Source of the DNA: Nitrospira sp. SG-bin1 | Lineage (GTDB): Bacteria > Nitrospirota > Nitrospiria > Nitrospirales > Nitrospiraceae | Assembly (NCBI GenBank): GCA_002083365.1 | Contig: LVWS01000011.1 | Coordinates: 1-21,675, forward strand | Length of the DNA stretch: 21,675 nucleotides | Reading direction: 5' to 3' | Part shown: piece by piece, positions 13,779 to 21,675 of the stretch | Layout of the letters: each line of letters begins with the position of its first letter | How positions within the stretch are numbered: the first letter of the stretch is position 1 | Notes under the pieces: generated by a model | Database searches by the model: none | What the model was told of the DNA's origin: nothing | The model's input: the letters and a program-made list of their open reading frames with translations, nothing else | Position numbers and translations under genes: made by a program

Positions 13779-15209
13779 CTAAGAGGTTCGGCTTTTGAGT
13801 GCCTCTAGCCGGTTCTTATCGAGACTCACGTGCAGCGACTTTTCCTGAGTCACCACGACGGCTCCCGGTGCCTGGCCCTTTGCTTTCTTCACCCACTTGC
13901 GTCTGGTGTACATCACCTCGCCTTTGCCGCTTTTCTTCAGATCACTATAGAGCAGGGCCAGCGTCGCGGCGTCACGGAGAGTTTCAGGCGGAGGTTCTGT
14001 TCCTTTATCCAGCCGGACGACCACATGTGAGCCCGGTGTACCGCGCGCGTGCAGCCAAAGATCTTCACTCTTGGCCAGATCGAATGTCAGCTCGTCATTT
14101 TCCCGGGCATTGCGTCCGACAAAGATGGGAAATCCATCGGTCGAGGTAAACCGACGAAACGGACCTCGTCGCTGGTCCCCGGCGCCATGATCCTTGTTGA
14201 ATGTTAAGTTCAAACGTGTAGGTATTACCGGAGGAGTCCAAGTTCCTTGCTCGATATCCTTGAGCTCCTGGCGCAGACGGTCTACTCCGCGCTCCGCTTG
14301 TTCGATGCGCGGTTTGAGTTCGCGTTGCGCGGCGAGAAATTTGCGATGTTTGCGAAAATACTCGTCCATATTCTCCCGGGATGATTTCATCGCGTCGAGG
14401 GGAATTGTGATGACGGGGAGCGTGTCATCGAAATAATCCGTGAGCTCGATATGATCACTGCCTTTCGTGATCGTACCGAGGTTGGCCTTGATCAATTCCC
14501 CATACCGAGCATAGTCACGATAGGCTGCGGCCTTCGAGAGGTCGCTGCGCCAGGCTTCGATCAATCGCAGATCCTTCTTGAGTGTTTTTTTCAGTAATCG
14601 CATGCGAGTTTCTTTGGCCTGAGCGGCCGATCGGGCCGTGTCTTGGTTCTGATAGTAGTCGTCGAGTGCCGCCGAGATGGGGAACGGGGCGTCGGGAACT
14701 CCGGCGAATCGAGCCGGTGCTCCATCATGTCCCGTGACGCGAGGGGTCGGCGGAAGATAAGGGTGGCCGACGAGATGGCGTTGGTTGCCGAGATCGCGGA
14801 GGTGACGTCGCTCGGCATCGAGTACCAGGAAATTGGCTGTTTTGCCGGTCAATTCACAGACGAGCGTGCGCGGGCCATCCCTGCCGGTGATCTGGAGCTC
14901 AACGATCCGATCATGCCCCATCTGACGAATGTCGTCCAGTCTGGCTCCCTGAACATGGGCCCTCAGGAATTGGCAGAACGGCGGAGGCGTGGGGGGATTG
15001 GGGTGCGATCGGTTCGTCATGTGCAGACGGGCCGTGCCCCCTTCGCAGGAGATCAGCAAACGATGGGTTTGCCCTGGTACGCGGACATCGAGGATCACCG
15101 TGCGCGCGGTGGGTTGATGAATTTTCTGGATCCACCCCCCACGCAGGGCTGCAGACACCTCAGCGAGGACATGAGACAAGTCGGACACAGTCATCATCGT
15201 GAGCGACAT
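13779..15209 (-). CDS. rqcH: NFACT-family protein (RqcH/Rqc2-like ribosome-quality-control factor)
   Basis: A 476-residue protein with NFACT-N (about 1-180), a charged helical coiled-coil arm (about 190-325) and NFACT-R (about 340-460). The Asp-Arg pair at 100-101 (GHDRIVEL) matches the DR motif that bacterial RqcH needs for tRNA-Ala recruitment. The NFACT-R signature is complete: FVGRNARENDELTF then LWLHARGTPGSHVVVR. RqcH binds obstructed 50S subunits and adds C-terminal Ala tails that target the nascent chain for degradation. The protein is shorter than B. subtilis RqcH (about 570 residues). The N-terminus has Met at 1, 5 and 6, so the exact start is unsure. It is divergent from the HExxH gene. 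Confidence 0.88.
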   Translation of the reverse strand: MSLTMMTVSDLSHVLAEVSAALRGGWIQKIHQPTARTVILDVRVPGQTHRLLISCEGGTARLHMTNRSHPNPPTPPPFCQFLRAHVQGARLDDIRQMGHDRIVELQITGRDGPRTLVCELTGKTANFLVLDAERRHLRDLGNQRHLVGHPYLPPTPRVTGHDGAPARFAGVPDAPFPISAALDDYYQNQDTARSAAQAKETRMRLLKKTLKKDLRLIEAWRSDLSKAAAYRDYARYGELIKANLGTITKGSDHIELTDYFDDTLPVITIPLDAMKSSRENMDEYFRKHRKFLAAQRELKPRIEQAERGVDRLRQELKDIEQGTWTPPVIPTRLNLTFNKDHGAGDQRRGPFRRFTSTDGFPIFVGRNARENDELTFDLAKSEDLWLHARGTPGSHVVVRLDKGTEPPPETLRDAATLALLYSDLKKSGKGEVMYTRRKWVKKAKGQAPGAVVVTQEKSLHVSLDKNRLEALKSRTS

Positions 15210-15393
15210 CCAATAGCGGCCTGTAGACGGCTACGTTCTTCGCTTATGTCTCTGATTGCCGATTTGTCCATAGCTTGGCGCGTTGAAAGAATGAGTGCCT
15301 TTCGTGAACCACTGTACGATTCGCCGAACAAACGCGCAAGAGCATTAAGGCATTCTCGAGCGCGAGAGTCTGCGTAGAACGAGGAAGAGGCGT

Positions 15394-17064
15394 ATGATCT
15401 CCCGCCTGGCTGTAAGACAGCATGAGTTGCGCGGCTTGGGCTTGCGCCGCTTTTGTCGCTACGTTAGAGTCCTCTCCCAGCACCGTTCACGCAGTGGTTC
15501 CGCCATGCTCCTTCTCGATGTGCCACAGCTCACGCAACTACGAGATGAGTTTCGCCTCTCGATGCGTCGGCTGTTTGTCGATTTGTGTCGAGAGCTGCAC
15601 GCCGACCATGCCGATCTGGCCGGAGAATTCGGGCTGCCGACCGGTTTCTTCGACTACCTCCACTCAAGCCTGGCATTGCAGGCCTATTCCGACTGGAAAC
15701 TGGTGGGATGGATCGAGACGCTCAATGATCTCGTCTACCTCTTGGACGTGCTCAAACAGTGGAAGGTTGAGCGTGACCGGCCGGATTTTACGGCGCAGTT
15801 CTTCGACGAATGTGGGGAAAAGTTTTTTGAACACGGCTATCTGGATGATCTCTTCCCAACGGGCCGGCCTCAAGCGAGCGGAATGGAGAAGCGGCTGATC
15901 GCGCTGTGCCGGAAGTTGGCACGGGAATTGGGCCAGGAGTCCCTGTGGTTGGATCCGACGTTGCCGGTGAAATGGTGTCGTCAGCACAAGGTCGGGCGGT
16001 GGGACGTGCCAGGAACGCTGTCGGACCATGTCGAACGGGGGGAGCCTTCCGGAACGGTCGCGGTCGGTATGACCGGAGCCTGGTGCCAAGCGCCAAGTGA
16101 CGTGCAACGAGCGGCGCGCCAATCGGCCGGACGTGTCGTGTTTCGGGTGGAGCCGACCGGCATTACCGTGAAGGCCGGCAAGATCGTTTCACCCATCTGG
16201 TCGGCTTCTGCAGAACCATGGAAATGGACGTACCATCACCCCGAAGTCGCCATTCAAGGCGACCACGATCCCGTCACCGTCGGTCCGACCCTCGTCTATG
16301 GGAAAAATCGTCAACCGAAGACGATTAGGCCCACCGAGCCGCGTCAGGTCGCCAGGATTGCCCGTGCTTGGCGGACGATCCGTCTCGCTTGGCCGGAAGG
16401 GCATGCGCTCCTGGGATTGTTCACGACCCGTCTTATCCCGCTTCAGGCCGATGGGGTGGTCAGTTTCAGCTATCGGCACCGACCTGGACTGTCATTCATC
16501 AACTGTTTCGACCGCGGCAATCTCGATTTGATCGACGATCTGATCCATGAAAACAGCCATCACCACTTGAATCTTCTGCTGCGCAAGCATGTCATGTATC
16601 GTGGCGACCATCACCAGCAGATCTTCTACTCACCGTGGCGGCGGAGCCTCCGGCCATTGCGCGGGATTCTTCACGCGACCTTCACCTTTGCGATGGGCGC
16701 GCTATTATTCCTACATCTTTCGTCGTGGGCGACCGGACGAGGAGGGACGGCAAGATGGAAAGAAGCCGGTCTGACAGGCTGTGACCTGCAGCGAGCGCAG
16801 TTCCGTTGTTTGGAGGAAGTCGCGTCCGTCCGGTACTCGCTGCAGGATCTCCATTATGCCGATCACCATCTCGGGTGGCTCACGGGATCGGGGCGACGCC
16901 TGGTCGGTCAGCTGACGCACATCATCGATCAGGTCGAACGGGAAAGTGAGCGATTCAGAAGAGAAGTACATCGATCCATTTTCAGTCCGGCGTTGCGGAA
17001 ACACCTGAAGGAGCTCCATCAGGCCCGCCGAACCTACGGACCGATGCGACTGAGTCAAGCCTGA
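15394..17064 (+). CDS. HExxH-motif protein resembling putative peptide-modification enzymes
   Basis: A 556-residue cytoplasmic protein. The core motif is LIHENSHHHLNLLL, giving HENSH at 385-389 followed by two more His, and then YSPWRRSLRPLRGILHATF (412-430) and an acidic LEEVASVRYSL (473-483), which could supply a further metal ligand. The combination of H-E-x-x-H and a downstream PW-RP-GxLH block resembles the HEXXH putative peptide-modification family found with ribosomally made peptides; the assignment is from memory of the motif. I see no signal peptide or membrane segment. Start at 15394 is chosen for the GAGGAAGAGG upstream; an ATG at 15505 lacks such a site but would drop an Arg-rich N-terminus. 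No obvious precursor peptide is adjacent. Zinc metalloprotease is the alternative reading. Confidence 0.6.
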   Translation: MISRLAVRQHELRGLGLRRFCRYVRVLSQHRSRSGSAMLLLDVPQLTQLRDEFRLSMRRLFVDLCRELHADHADLAGEFGLPTGFFDYLHSSLALQAYSDWKLVGWIETLNDLVYLLDVLKQWKVERDRPDFTAQFFDECGEKFFEHGYLDDLFPTGRPQASGMEKRLIALCRKLARELGQESLWLDPTLPVKWCRQHKVGRWDVPGTLSDHVERGEPSGTVAVGMTGAWCQAPSDVQRAARQSAGRVVFRVEPTGITVKAGKIVSPIWSASAEPWKWTYHHPEVAIQGDHDPVTVGPTLVYGKNRQPKTIRPTEPRQVARIARAWRTIRLAWPEGHALLGLFTTRLIPLQADGVVSFSYRHRPGLSFINCFDRGNLDLIDDLIHENSHHHLNLLLRKHVMYRGDHHQQIFYSPWRRSLRPLRGILHATFTFAMGALLFLHLSSWATGRGGTARWKEAGLTGCDLQRAQFRCLEEVASVRYSLQDLHYADHHLGWLTGSGRRLVGQLTHIIDQVERESERFRREVHRSIFSPALRKHLKELHQARRTYGPMRLSQA

Positions 17065-17218
17065 TCCGCCGGTGATCTCATCTTTTGTGCTTCCGCCGAA
17101 AAGAACGTTGACGAGTGGATGGGCGCTCTCAACGCTGTACGCGGACGGATCGTCCTATCAATCAACCTCCACCTCAGGAGAGTTGAGCAACCCTTGCCGA
17201 TCGAACATTCCATATTCC

Positions 17219-17246
17219 TTGACGATCACTCCGTAGGATGTAGACT
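17219..17246 (+). promoter_or_regulatory. promoter of the DUF2059-like gene
   Basis: TTGACG (17219-17224) and TAGACT (17241-17246) with a 16-base spacer. The predicted start of transcription is near 17253, leaving about 15 bases including AAGAGG before the ATG at 17268. Confidence 0.5.
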
Positions 17247-17267
17247 CGACGGCAAGAGGTGAGAACT

Positions 17268-17849
17268 ATGCGCACGCTCAAGACCACGCATGATACGACA
17301 TCGGTTCCAATGATGGGGTGGTGCCTCGCGACGCTGGTTTCCGGTCTGATTATCGTGGGAGACGCGGCTGCCATTGAAAACGCCAAAGCCATCAAGGTTG
17401 AGAAACTGCTGACGCTCATCAAAGTCTCAGAACTCGAGTCTGAATATGAGTCACTCACTCAAAAATACATCGGCGAATACGAGCAGCAGATTAGAAAATC
17501 CGTCGCGAGCACCTATCCCGACCTGACCGGTGAAAAAAAGAAGGAAGTCGAACGACTTCTTGACGCATTCTTGCAGGACATCAGAAAATCGATCGGGCAG
17601 GTCGAAACGCTCCATGACCATCTCAAACATGCGTATTCGAAAGGCTTTGGCGAAGATGAGCTGGATCGTCTCATCGCGCACTATTCCTCACCGCTTGGTG
17701 AAAAGGATGCAGGCATGAAGAAGAGTGCCGCCATCGAATACAACAAGATGTGGACCGCTCAATTTATGAATCAATACAAAGCCCGAGTCGAGAAACTGTT
17801 TCAGGTGATCGCCCTGGTTGCGAGAGGCAAGGGAAAACAGGGCGCTTAA
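17268..17849 (+). CDS. secreted DUF2059-like helical protein
   Basis: The ATG at 17268 is preceded by AAGAGG at 8-base spacing, so I prefer it to the GTG 9 bases earlier. The 193-residue product has an N-terminal signal peptide (hydrophobic about 15-36, cut near GDAAA) and a helical mature part. The segment FGEDELDRLIAHYSSPLGEKDAGMK matches the DUF2059 core (written in full here only as far as its L-x-x-L-I-x-x-Y-x-S-x-x-G-x-K pattern). DUF2059 proteins are periplasmic and of unknown function. A single-gene unit judging from its own promoter. Confidence 0.7.
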   Translation: MRTLKTTHDTTSVPMMGWCLATLVSGLIIVGDAAAIENAKAIKVEKLLTLIKVSELESEYESLTQKYIGEYEQQIRKSVASTYPDLTGEKKKEVERLLDAFLQDIRKSIGQVETLHDHLKHAYSKGFGEDELDRLIAHYSSPLGEKDAGMKKSAAIEYNKMWTAQFMNQYKARVEKLFQVIALVARGKGKQGA

Positions 17850-17969
17850 GCGGGTAACAAACCCCACACCGTCGTGTCGGCTCCTGTCTGCCAGAAGAAT
17901 CACCACTCCAGAGCGGTGCAGCCCACCGATTAGCGACAGGTCGAACAACCACGCGAGCCAGTGAAGCGT

Positions 17970-18255
17970 GAGCGGTGTCGTTCTCTCTACGCCACGGCTT
18001 ACGGAACCCGCAAAACAACTCTGTCTTCCCGCAATGGCAGCTGCCTACATGTTCCACCTCGCCCAGAATCATCCATTTGTGGATGGAAACAAGCGGGCAG
18101 CGGTTCTGTCCACTCTTGTCTTTCTCCAAAGTCAATGGAATTGAGGAACTTCCTGATTCCAAAGGACTAGAGCGACTCTTCAGAGTGCTGCTGGCGAAAT
18201 GGGTAAGGATGAGTTGGCCAAATGGATTCGAAAGAACGTACGAAAAAAGAAATAG
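17970..18255 (+). pseudogene. doc: decayed Doc (death-on-curing, Fic-fold) toxin gene
   Basis: The frame from 18034 reads MAAAYMFHLAQ then HPFVDGNKR (18070-18096), the Fic/Doc active-site motif with its His, followed by AAVLSTLVFLQ. After about 18130 the homologous text (NGIEELPDSKGLERL) continues in the +1 frame, and from about 18200 it returns to the first frame (AGEMGKDELAKWIRK) and ends at TAG 18253-18255. Two frameshifts therefore disable the gene. Upstream, a GLRNPQN-like stretch near 17993 probably belongs to the N-terminal part, in a different frame again. Doc phosphorylates EF-Tu. No Phd-type antitoxin frame is recognisable between 17850 and 17970. Confidence 0.8.
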
Positions 18256-18451
18256 CCCTCGGGAGGCACTTCAAGGAGCTTCCCAAAGCCTCCTTGGTAA
18301 TCTCTTCCCATTTTTAACGCGCATCATTTCATTAGGCGGTTGTTAAAATTAATTGGAAGCATACGGTCCTATTATCCCAACAAAAATGGGATCACTATTG
18401 ATGCTATCCTAATCAGAGGCTGCATAAGTTCACGAGGGATTCTTCATCAGT
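18256..18451. other. AT-richer intergenic stretch with two small hairpins
   Basis: No gene is seen. CAAGGAG (18272-18278) and CTCCTTG (18290-18296) form one inverted repeat, and ATCCCA (18374-18379) with TGGGAT (18387-18392) another around an A-rich loop. Neither is followed directly by a T-run on either strand, so I do not call a terminator. The stretch is more AT-rich than its surroundings. Confidence 0.45.
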
Positions 18452-19522
18452 CTACGGCTCCACCGTCACGTCTACAAATGCCGGCAAGCTGTCTGCACCT
18501 TTTTTGTCCGTCACACGCAACTTAAATCGATAGGTTCGCGGCTCTGAGACGGTCGGGGCGAGGAAGGAGGCTTCTGAGTTATTAGCGTCGAGCAGCGAGA
18601 CTTTGCTGCCCCGCACTTGGCTCCAACTATAGTAGAGTGCTTCGCCTTCCGGGTCACGGCTCTTGAGTCCGCTCAGTTTCACCCGAGATCCGGCTTTGAC
18701 CACTTTATTCGTCCCTGCGTCGGCGAGGGGTGGTTCATTCGGTTCGGCGTTCACATTGACATCTACATCCAATGATGCGTGCCTTCCGCAATTCGCGACG
18801 GTGATAGTGGCCTTGCCGTTCCCGACAATTTGCAGCAAGCCCCCCGGCAAAATCTTGATGACGTTCAGATTGGAAGACTCGTAGGCTGTGCCAGTGGCCG
18901 GCGTGCTGATGCGCCGGCTGACGCCATCGGTGAAGTCCGCAACGACGGGAAGTTCGAAAACCTTGCCGAGTGAGTCCACGTGTCCGAATGCGGAGGACTG
19001 CCCGGCTCTGCCGAGTTGCAACGGCTTCTCTGTTTCAAAATCGATGGCCGTGAGAGCGGCGGAAGGGACTACCTTTACGATGATTTCATCGAAGACAGAG
19101 CGGGCCTCCAAGCGGCCACGGGAGATTTCGGCCACTGCCAGCAGACGCATCGGTCCAATGCCGTCCAGCGGCACTTGCAGTGAGCCTCCAAAGGCGGGTT
19201 CCTGTTCGGCTGAGCTCACCATCGCGACCGGCGCGACGATGGAGCCGGTGGCCGTCGAGTCATCCTGTTCGACCAACACTTCGTCCTGGTCGCCATACCA
19301 ATAGTAACGGACCTTGACGATGCCCGCATTCCTCCCAAGATCGACATGTACAGTGACCGTGCTTCCCCCCGCGAGCGTGGCTTCTTCCGCAGGTTCCGTG
19401 ATTTTGAAGGCCAGGACATGCAGTGGCAGGCTAAGGCAAAAACATAGGACAAGCAGGGAAACGAGGAATCTAAAGAGACATGTGTGAAGCGTGATATCCG
19501 ATGGTTGATGTGGCACGGTCAC
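18452..19522 (-). CDS. secreted PKD-domain protein
   Basis: A 356-residue exported protein. Residues 15-38 are a hydrophobic signal sequence ending LHVLA. Residues 40-150 look like an Ig-type domain (ITEPAEEATLAGGSTVTVHVDL), 153-255 resemble a bacterial Ig (BIG2-like) module, and 264-356 a PKD domain with the usual marks: ADAGTNKVVKAGSRVKLSG, SRDPEGEALYYSW, and the final strands FKLRVTDKKGADS. Such modules serve in adhesion or as scaffolds at the cell surface. The GTG start overlaps the stop of the upstream transporter (GTGA), so it is probably co-expressed with it. No catalytic domain or anchor is seen. Confidence 0.8.
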   Translation of the reverse strand: MTVPHQPSDITLHTCLFRFLVSLLVLCFCLSLPLHVLAFKITEPAEEATLAGGSTVTVHVDLGRNAGIVKVRYYWYGDQDEVLVEQDDSTATGSIVAPVAMVSSAEQEPAFGGSLQVPLDGIGPMRLLAVAEISRGRLEARSVFDEIIVKVVPSAALTAIDFETEKPLQLGRAGQSSAFGHVDSLGKVFELPVVADFTDGVSRRISTPATGTAYESSNLNVIKILPGGLLQIVGNGKATITVANCGRHASLDVDVNVNAEPNEPPLADAGTNKVVKAGSRVKLSGLKSRDPEGEALYYSWSQVRGSKVSLLDANNSEASFLAPTVSEPRTYRFKLRVTDKKGADSLPAFVDVTVEP

Positions 19523-21333
19523 CTGGTGAGGTGATAAGGAACATCAATGAGAATCACCCGGTCTTTAAAGAGGAGTGCGGCTTTGAGCATCAAAGCCCGT
19601 TGGTTATGAAGGATGCTCTGCCACCACCGTGCGGGAAGGATCTCGGGGATTACTACCGTTACCCAGGTATTCTGGTCTTTTTCGAGCAATTCTTCGACAT
19701 AATCCAGTAACGATCCCAGGACTGAACGGTATGGGGAGGAAAGGGCGATTAAATTTACGCCTCCTCCCCATTGAGCCCACTGGATTTTGACTTTGGCGCT
19801 TTCTTCGGGATCAACATCGACGAAGACGGCGCGGATTTCACCTGGTCGGCTGCGCGCATAGTCCAACGCACGAACCACGGCACGATTTAAACCGCTAATG
19901 GGAATAATGACGATATTGCGCCTCGGCAACGGAGGACGTTCTCCTCGACGATCCAGCGCGATTTGTTCGGTGACAGCTTTATAGTGAGAGCGAATTCCCT
20001 GAAACATGAGGAGAAGAATGGCCACCAGTACAAAAACGATCCAGGCGCCCTGCATAAACTTGGTGCTCGCGATAATGATGGTCGCGATGCCGGTGGTCAG
20101 GGCGCCGGCCCCATTGACGATCAATTTAGTCTGCCAGTGCGGTCCCTTTTTAACCAACCATCGCTTCACCATGCCGGCTTGCGAGAGCGTAAAAGACACA
20201 AACACGCCGATGGCATACAAGGGAATCAATGCGTGCGTATCGCCTTGGAACAGCACCAGCAAAAGGCAGGCGAAGAATCCAAGGATGATGATGCCGTTCG
20301 AAAAGACCAGGCGATCGCCGAAGGTCGCCATCTGGTGAGGCATGAATCCATCACGCGCAAGGATCGAGGACAGATGAGGAAACCCGGCAAAGGCGCTGTT
20401 CGCAGCCAAGACCAACAACGCCATGGTACCGATCTGGATGGCGTAGTAGACCGCCCCCGTGCCGAATGTCAGTCGGGCCAGTTGGGAGACCACCGTCTCA
20501 TCAGACTTGGGGAGGATGCCATAATGATAAGCCATCCAGCTGATACCCATGAACAGTGAGGCCAGGATGGTCGACATCCAGACCATGGTGGTGGCGGCAT
20601 TATTGGATTCAGGCTGACGAAACGCTTTGACTCCGTTCGAAATGACTTCCATACCGGTGACCGCTGAACAGCCAGCAGCAAAGGCGCGGAGAACTAAAAA
20701 CAGAGTAAGGGTTTCTGTCTCGACCGGATTAGCGATGGGAGGGATCTCGCCGGAATTCGAGAGAGACCGAATTGTACCCGCTATGACAAGCAGGCCCAAT
20801 CCTCCTATGGCAAAATAGGTCGGAACGGCGAAAAACTTGCCGGACTCGCGAACTCCGCGCAGATTCATCACGATGATGAACAGAATCGCGACAAGGCCCA
20901 AGGCCTCCCGATGGATATACAGACTGGGGATTGCGGAGGTGAGCGCTGCAATACCAGCTGCGACGCTGACGGCGACAGTTAACACATAGTCGATCATCAG
21001 TGCTGCTGCCGCGACCAGGGCGGGCCGGTCGCCTAAATTGGATCTTGCGACGACGTATGCACCACCTCCCTCCGGATATTCATAAATGATCTGGCGATAG
21101 GAAATCGTCAGGACCACGACGAGGAAGAGAATGGCGAGGCTGACTGGGATCGACCAGGCGACCGCAGCGGCCCCTGCGAGCACCAATACCAGCAAAATTT
21201 CTTCGGTCGCATAAGCGACGGACGAAATGGCATTCGATGAGAAGATGGCTAGGGCGATGGTTTTAGAGAGCCGTTCGTGTCTTGCTTGGGCGGTCTTAAG
21301 TGGATCTCCGACGAGCCAGCGCTTGAGGACCAT
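19519..21333 (-). CDS. APC-superfamily permease, KimA-like (potassium or amino acid importer)
   Basis: A 604-residue protein with about 12 membrane segments in the first 450 residues and a C-terminal cytoplasmic domain (about 470-604) of universal-stress-protein type (RRNIVIIPISGLNRAVVRAL, then IRAVFVDVDPEE). The N-terminal SSNAISSVAYATEEIL and EYPEGGGAYVVARSNLG segments match the KimA/YdaO-like branch of the APC superfamily. B. subtilis KimA is a c-di-AMP-controlled high-affinity potassium importer of similar length; I cannot rule out an amino acid substrate. The transcript would run on into the PKD gene. A -10/-35 pair lies directly before the ATG and there is no Shine-Dalgarno sequence. 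Confidence 0.8.
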   Translation of the reverse strand: MVLKRWLVGDPLKTAQARHERLSKTIALAIFSSNAISSVAYATEEILLVLVLAGAAAVAWSIPVSLAILFLVVVLTISYRQIIYEYPEGGGAYVVARSNLGDRPALVAAAALMIDYVLTVAVSVAAGIAALTSAIPSLYIHREALGLVAILFIIVMNLRGVRESGKFFAVPTYFAIGGLGLLVIAGTIRSLSNSGEIPPIANPVETETLTLFLVLRAFAAGCSAVTGMEVISNGVKAFRQPESNNAATTMVWMSTILASLFMGISWMAYHYGILPKSDETVVSQLARLTFGTGAVYYAIQIGTMALLVLAANSAFAGFPHLSSILARDGFMPHQMATFGDRLVFSNGIIILGFFACLLLVLFQGDTHALIPLYAIGVFVSFTLSQAGMVKRWLVKKGPHWQTKLIVNGAGALTTGIATIIIASTKFMQGAWIVFVLVAILLLMFQGIRSHYKAVTEQIALDRRGERPPLPRRNIVIIPISGLNRAVVRALDYARSRPGEIRAVFVDVDPEESAKVKIQWAQWGGGVNLIALSSPYRSVLGSLLDYVEELLEKDQNTWVTVVIPEILPARWWQSILHNQRALMLKAALLFKDRVILIDVPYHLTR

Positions 21334-21339
21334 GCGATG

Positions 21340-21368
21340 ATTATCTCATAAACGTCTTTCCGGGTGAA
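21340..21368 (-). promoter_or_regulatory. promoter directly before the KimA-like gene
   Basis: On the minus strand TTCACC (21363-21368) and GATAAT (21340-21345) are 17 bases apart. The -10 ends 6 bases before the ATG, so transcription would begin at about the start codon, predicting a leaderless message. An upstream alternative promoter cannot be excluded. Confidence 0.45.
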
Positions 21369-21675
21369 TGTTAAGATGGTCCTGCCAGTAGGTCGAAAGA
21401 CTCAGATGGAGTAAGCGTTTGCGAGTTCAGCCATGTTCCGCGATGGGAAATCGGGTCGCTGTGAGGAGATCTTTGTGTGCCAAGAAATGAATCGACTCAA
21501 ACCATGGCGATCAGCCGGCGGTTCCATTGATCTGCACCAGAACACAAATGCTACATGCAGACCGCTCATGATCAACATGGTAGGGTACCCCGAGAAATAA
21601 ATATAGCACCATGGAATCAGTGCGTTACAGGGCGGGTCCCTCTCGGTGATGTAATCTTCTCTGTGTAAAAGACGA
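21369..21675. other. right-edge region without a recognisable gene
   Basis: I see no coding frame with a recognisable protein, no tRNA and no clear terminator. The segment upstream of the KimA-like gene does not show the conserved c-di-AMP (ydaO) riboswitch core that I would recognise. Confidence 0.5.

Noticed and set aside
14643..15377. 244-codon plus-strand frame opposite the RqcH-like gene
   Set aside because: Antisense to conserved NFACT-N sequence; no recognisable domain and no good ribosome-binding site.
15244..15483. 79-codon minus-strand frame ahead of the RqcH-like gene
   Set aside because: It overlaps the start of the HExxH gene, begins with GTG without a convincing ribosome-binding site and has no recognisable family; possible but unsupported.
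18272..18392. Two hairpins as terminators for the PKD gene
   Set aside because: Neither has a T-run at the correct distance on the minus strand.
21369..21675. c-di-AMP (ydaO) riboswitch upstream of the KimA-like gene
   Set aside because: Looked for because KimA genes can carry one; I could not find the conserved core in either strand of this segment.

Overview
The window looks like one chromosomal segment of a moderately GC-rich Gram-negative bacterium. A Tat translocase subunit, a periplasmic DegP/HtrA-type protease, lipoprotein-like signals, molybdenum-cofactor genes, a membrane-anchored multihaem cytochrome c and a bacterial RRM protein together suggest a respiratory, possibly nitrifying Nitrospirota (Nitrospira-like) genome. 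That placement is inference; no rRNA, tRNA or single-copy phylogenetic marker lies in the window.

Layout. (1) 1-3256: an accessory-looking stretch with a VapBC toxin-antitoxin pair, bracketed by a decayed copy of the 3' end of a caspase-like gene (225-478) and the intact gene (1385-3256, minus strand). The intact protein keeps the caspase fold signature, but both catalytic residues are substituted. (2) 3397-9585: a plus-strand run: HtrA/DegP-type protease, TatC, an Nbp35/Mrp-type Fe-S carrier ATPase, MoeA, MobB and a six-haem cytochrome c, several of them overlapping. It reads as a maturation, export and electron-transfer set for a Tat-exported molybdoenzyme. (3) 9595-11640: a hairpin plus a tiny Cys-rich ORF, then three translationally coupled genes for an ABC-2 type exporter with an unusual small membrane protein in the middle. 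(4) 11643-12263: an RRM/Gly-rich RNA-binding protein with a long structured leader that carries an upstream ORF, closed by a strong intrinsic terminator. (5) 12333-17849: a 2OG-Fe(II) oxygenase, a stand-alone response regulator with a loop insertion, an NFACT/RqcH-type protein, a HExxH protein resembling peptide-modification enzymes, and a secreted DUF2059-like protein. (6) 17850-18451: no intact gene, but a frameshifted Doc (Fic-fold) toxin pseudogene and small hairpins. (7) 18452-21333, minus strand: a KimA-like APC transporter followed by a stop/start-overlapping secreted PKD-domain protein. 21369-21675 shows no gene.

The least ordinary items are the pseudo-caspase and its duplicated tail around VapBC, the Nbp35-like N-terminal cysteine motif on the bacterial ATPase, the leader of the RRM gene, the orphan HExxH protein, and the decayed Doc toxin. 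I found no CRISPR array, no complete insertion sequence and no phage or defence island. Functional claims rest on motifs read by eye.
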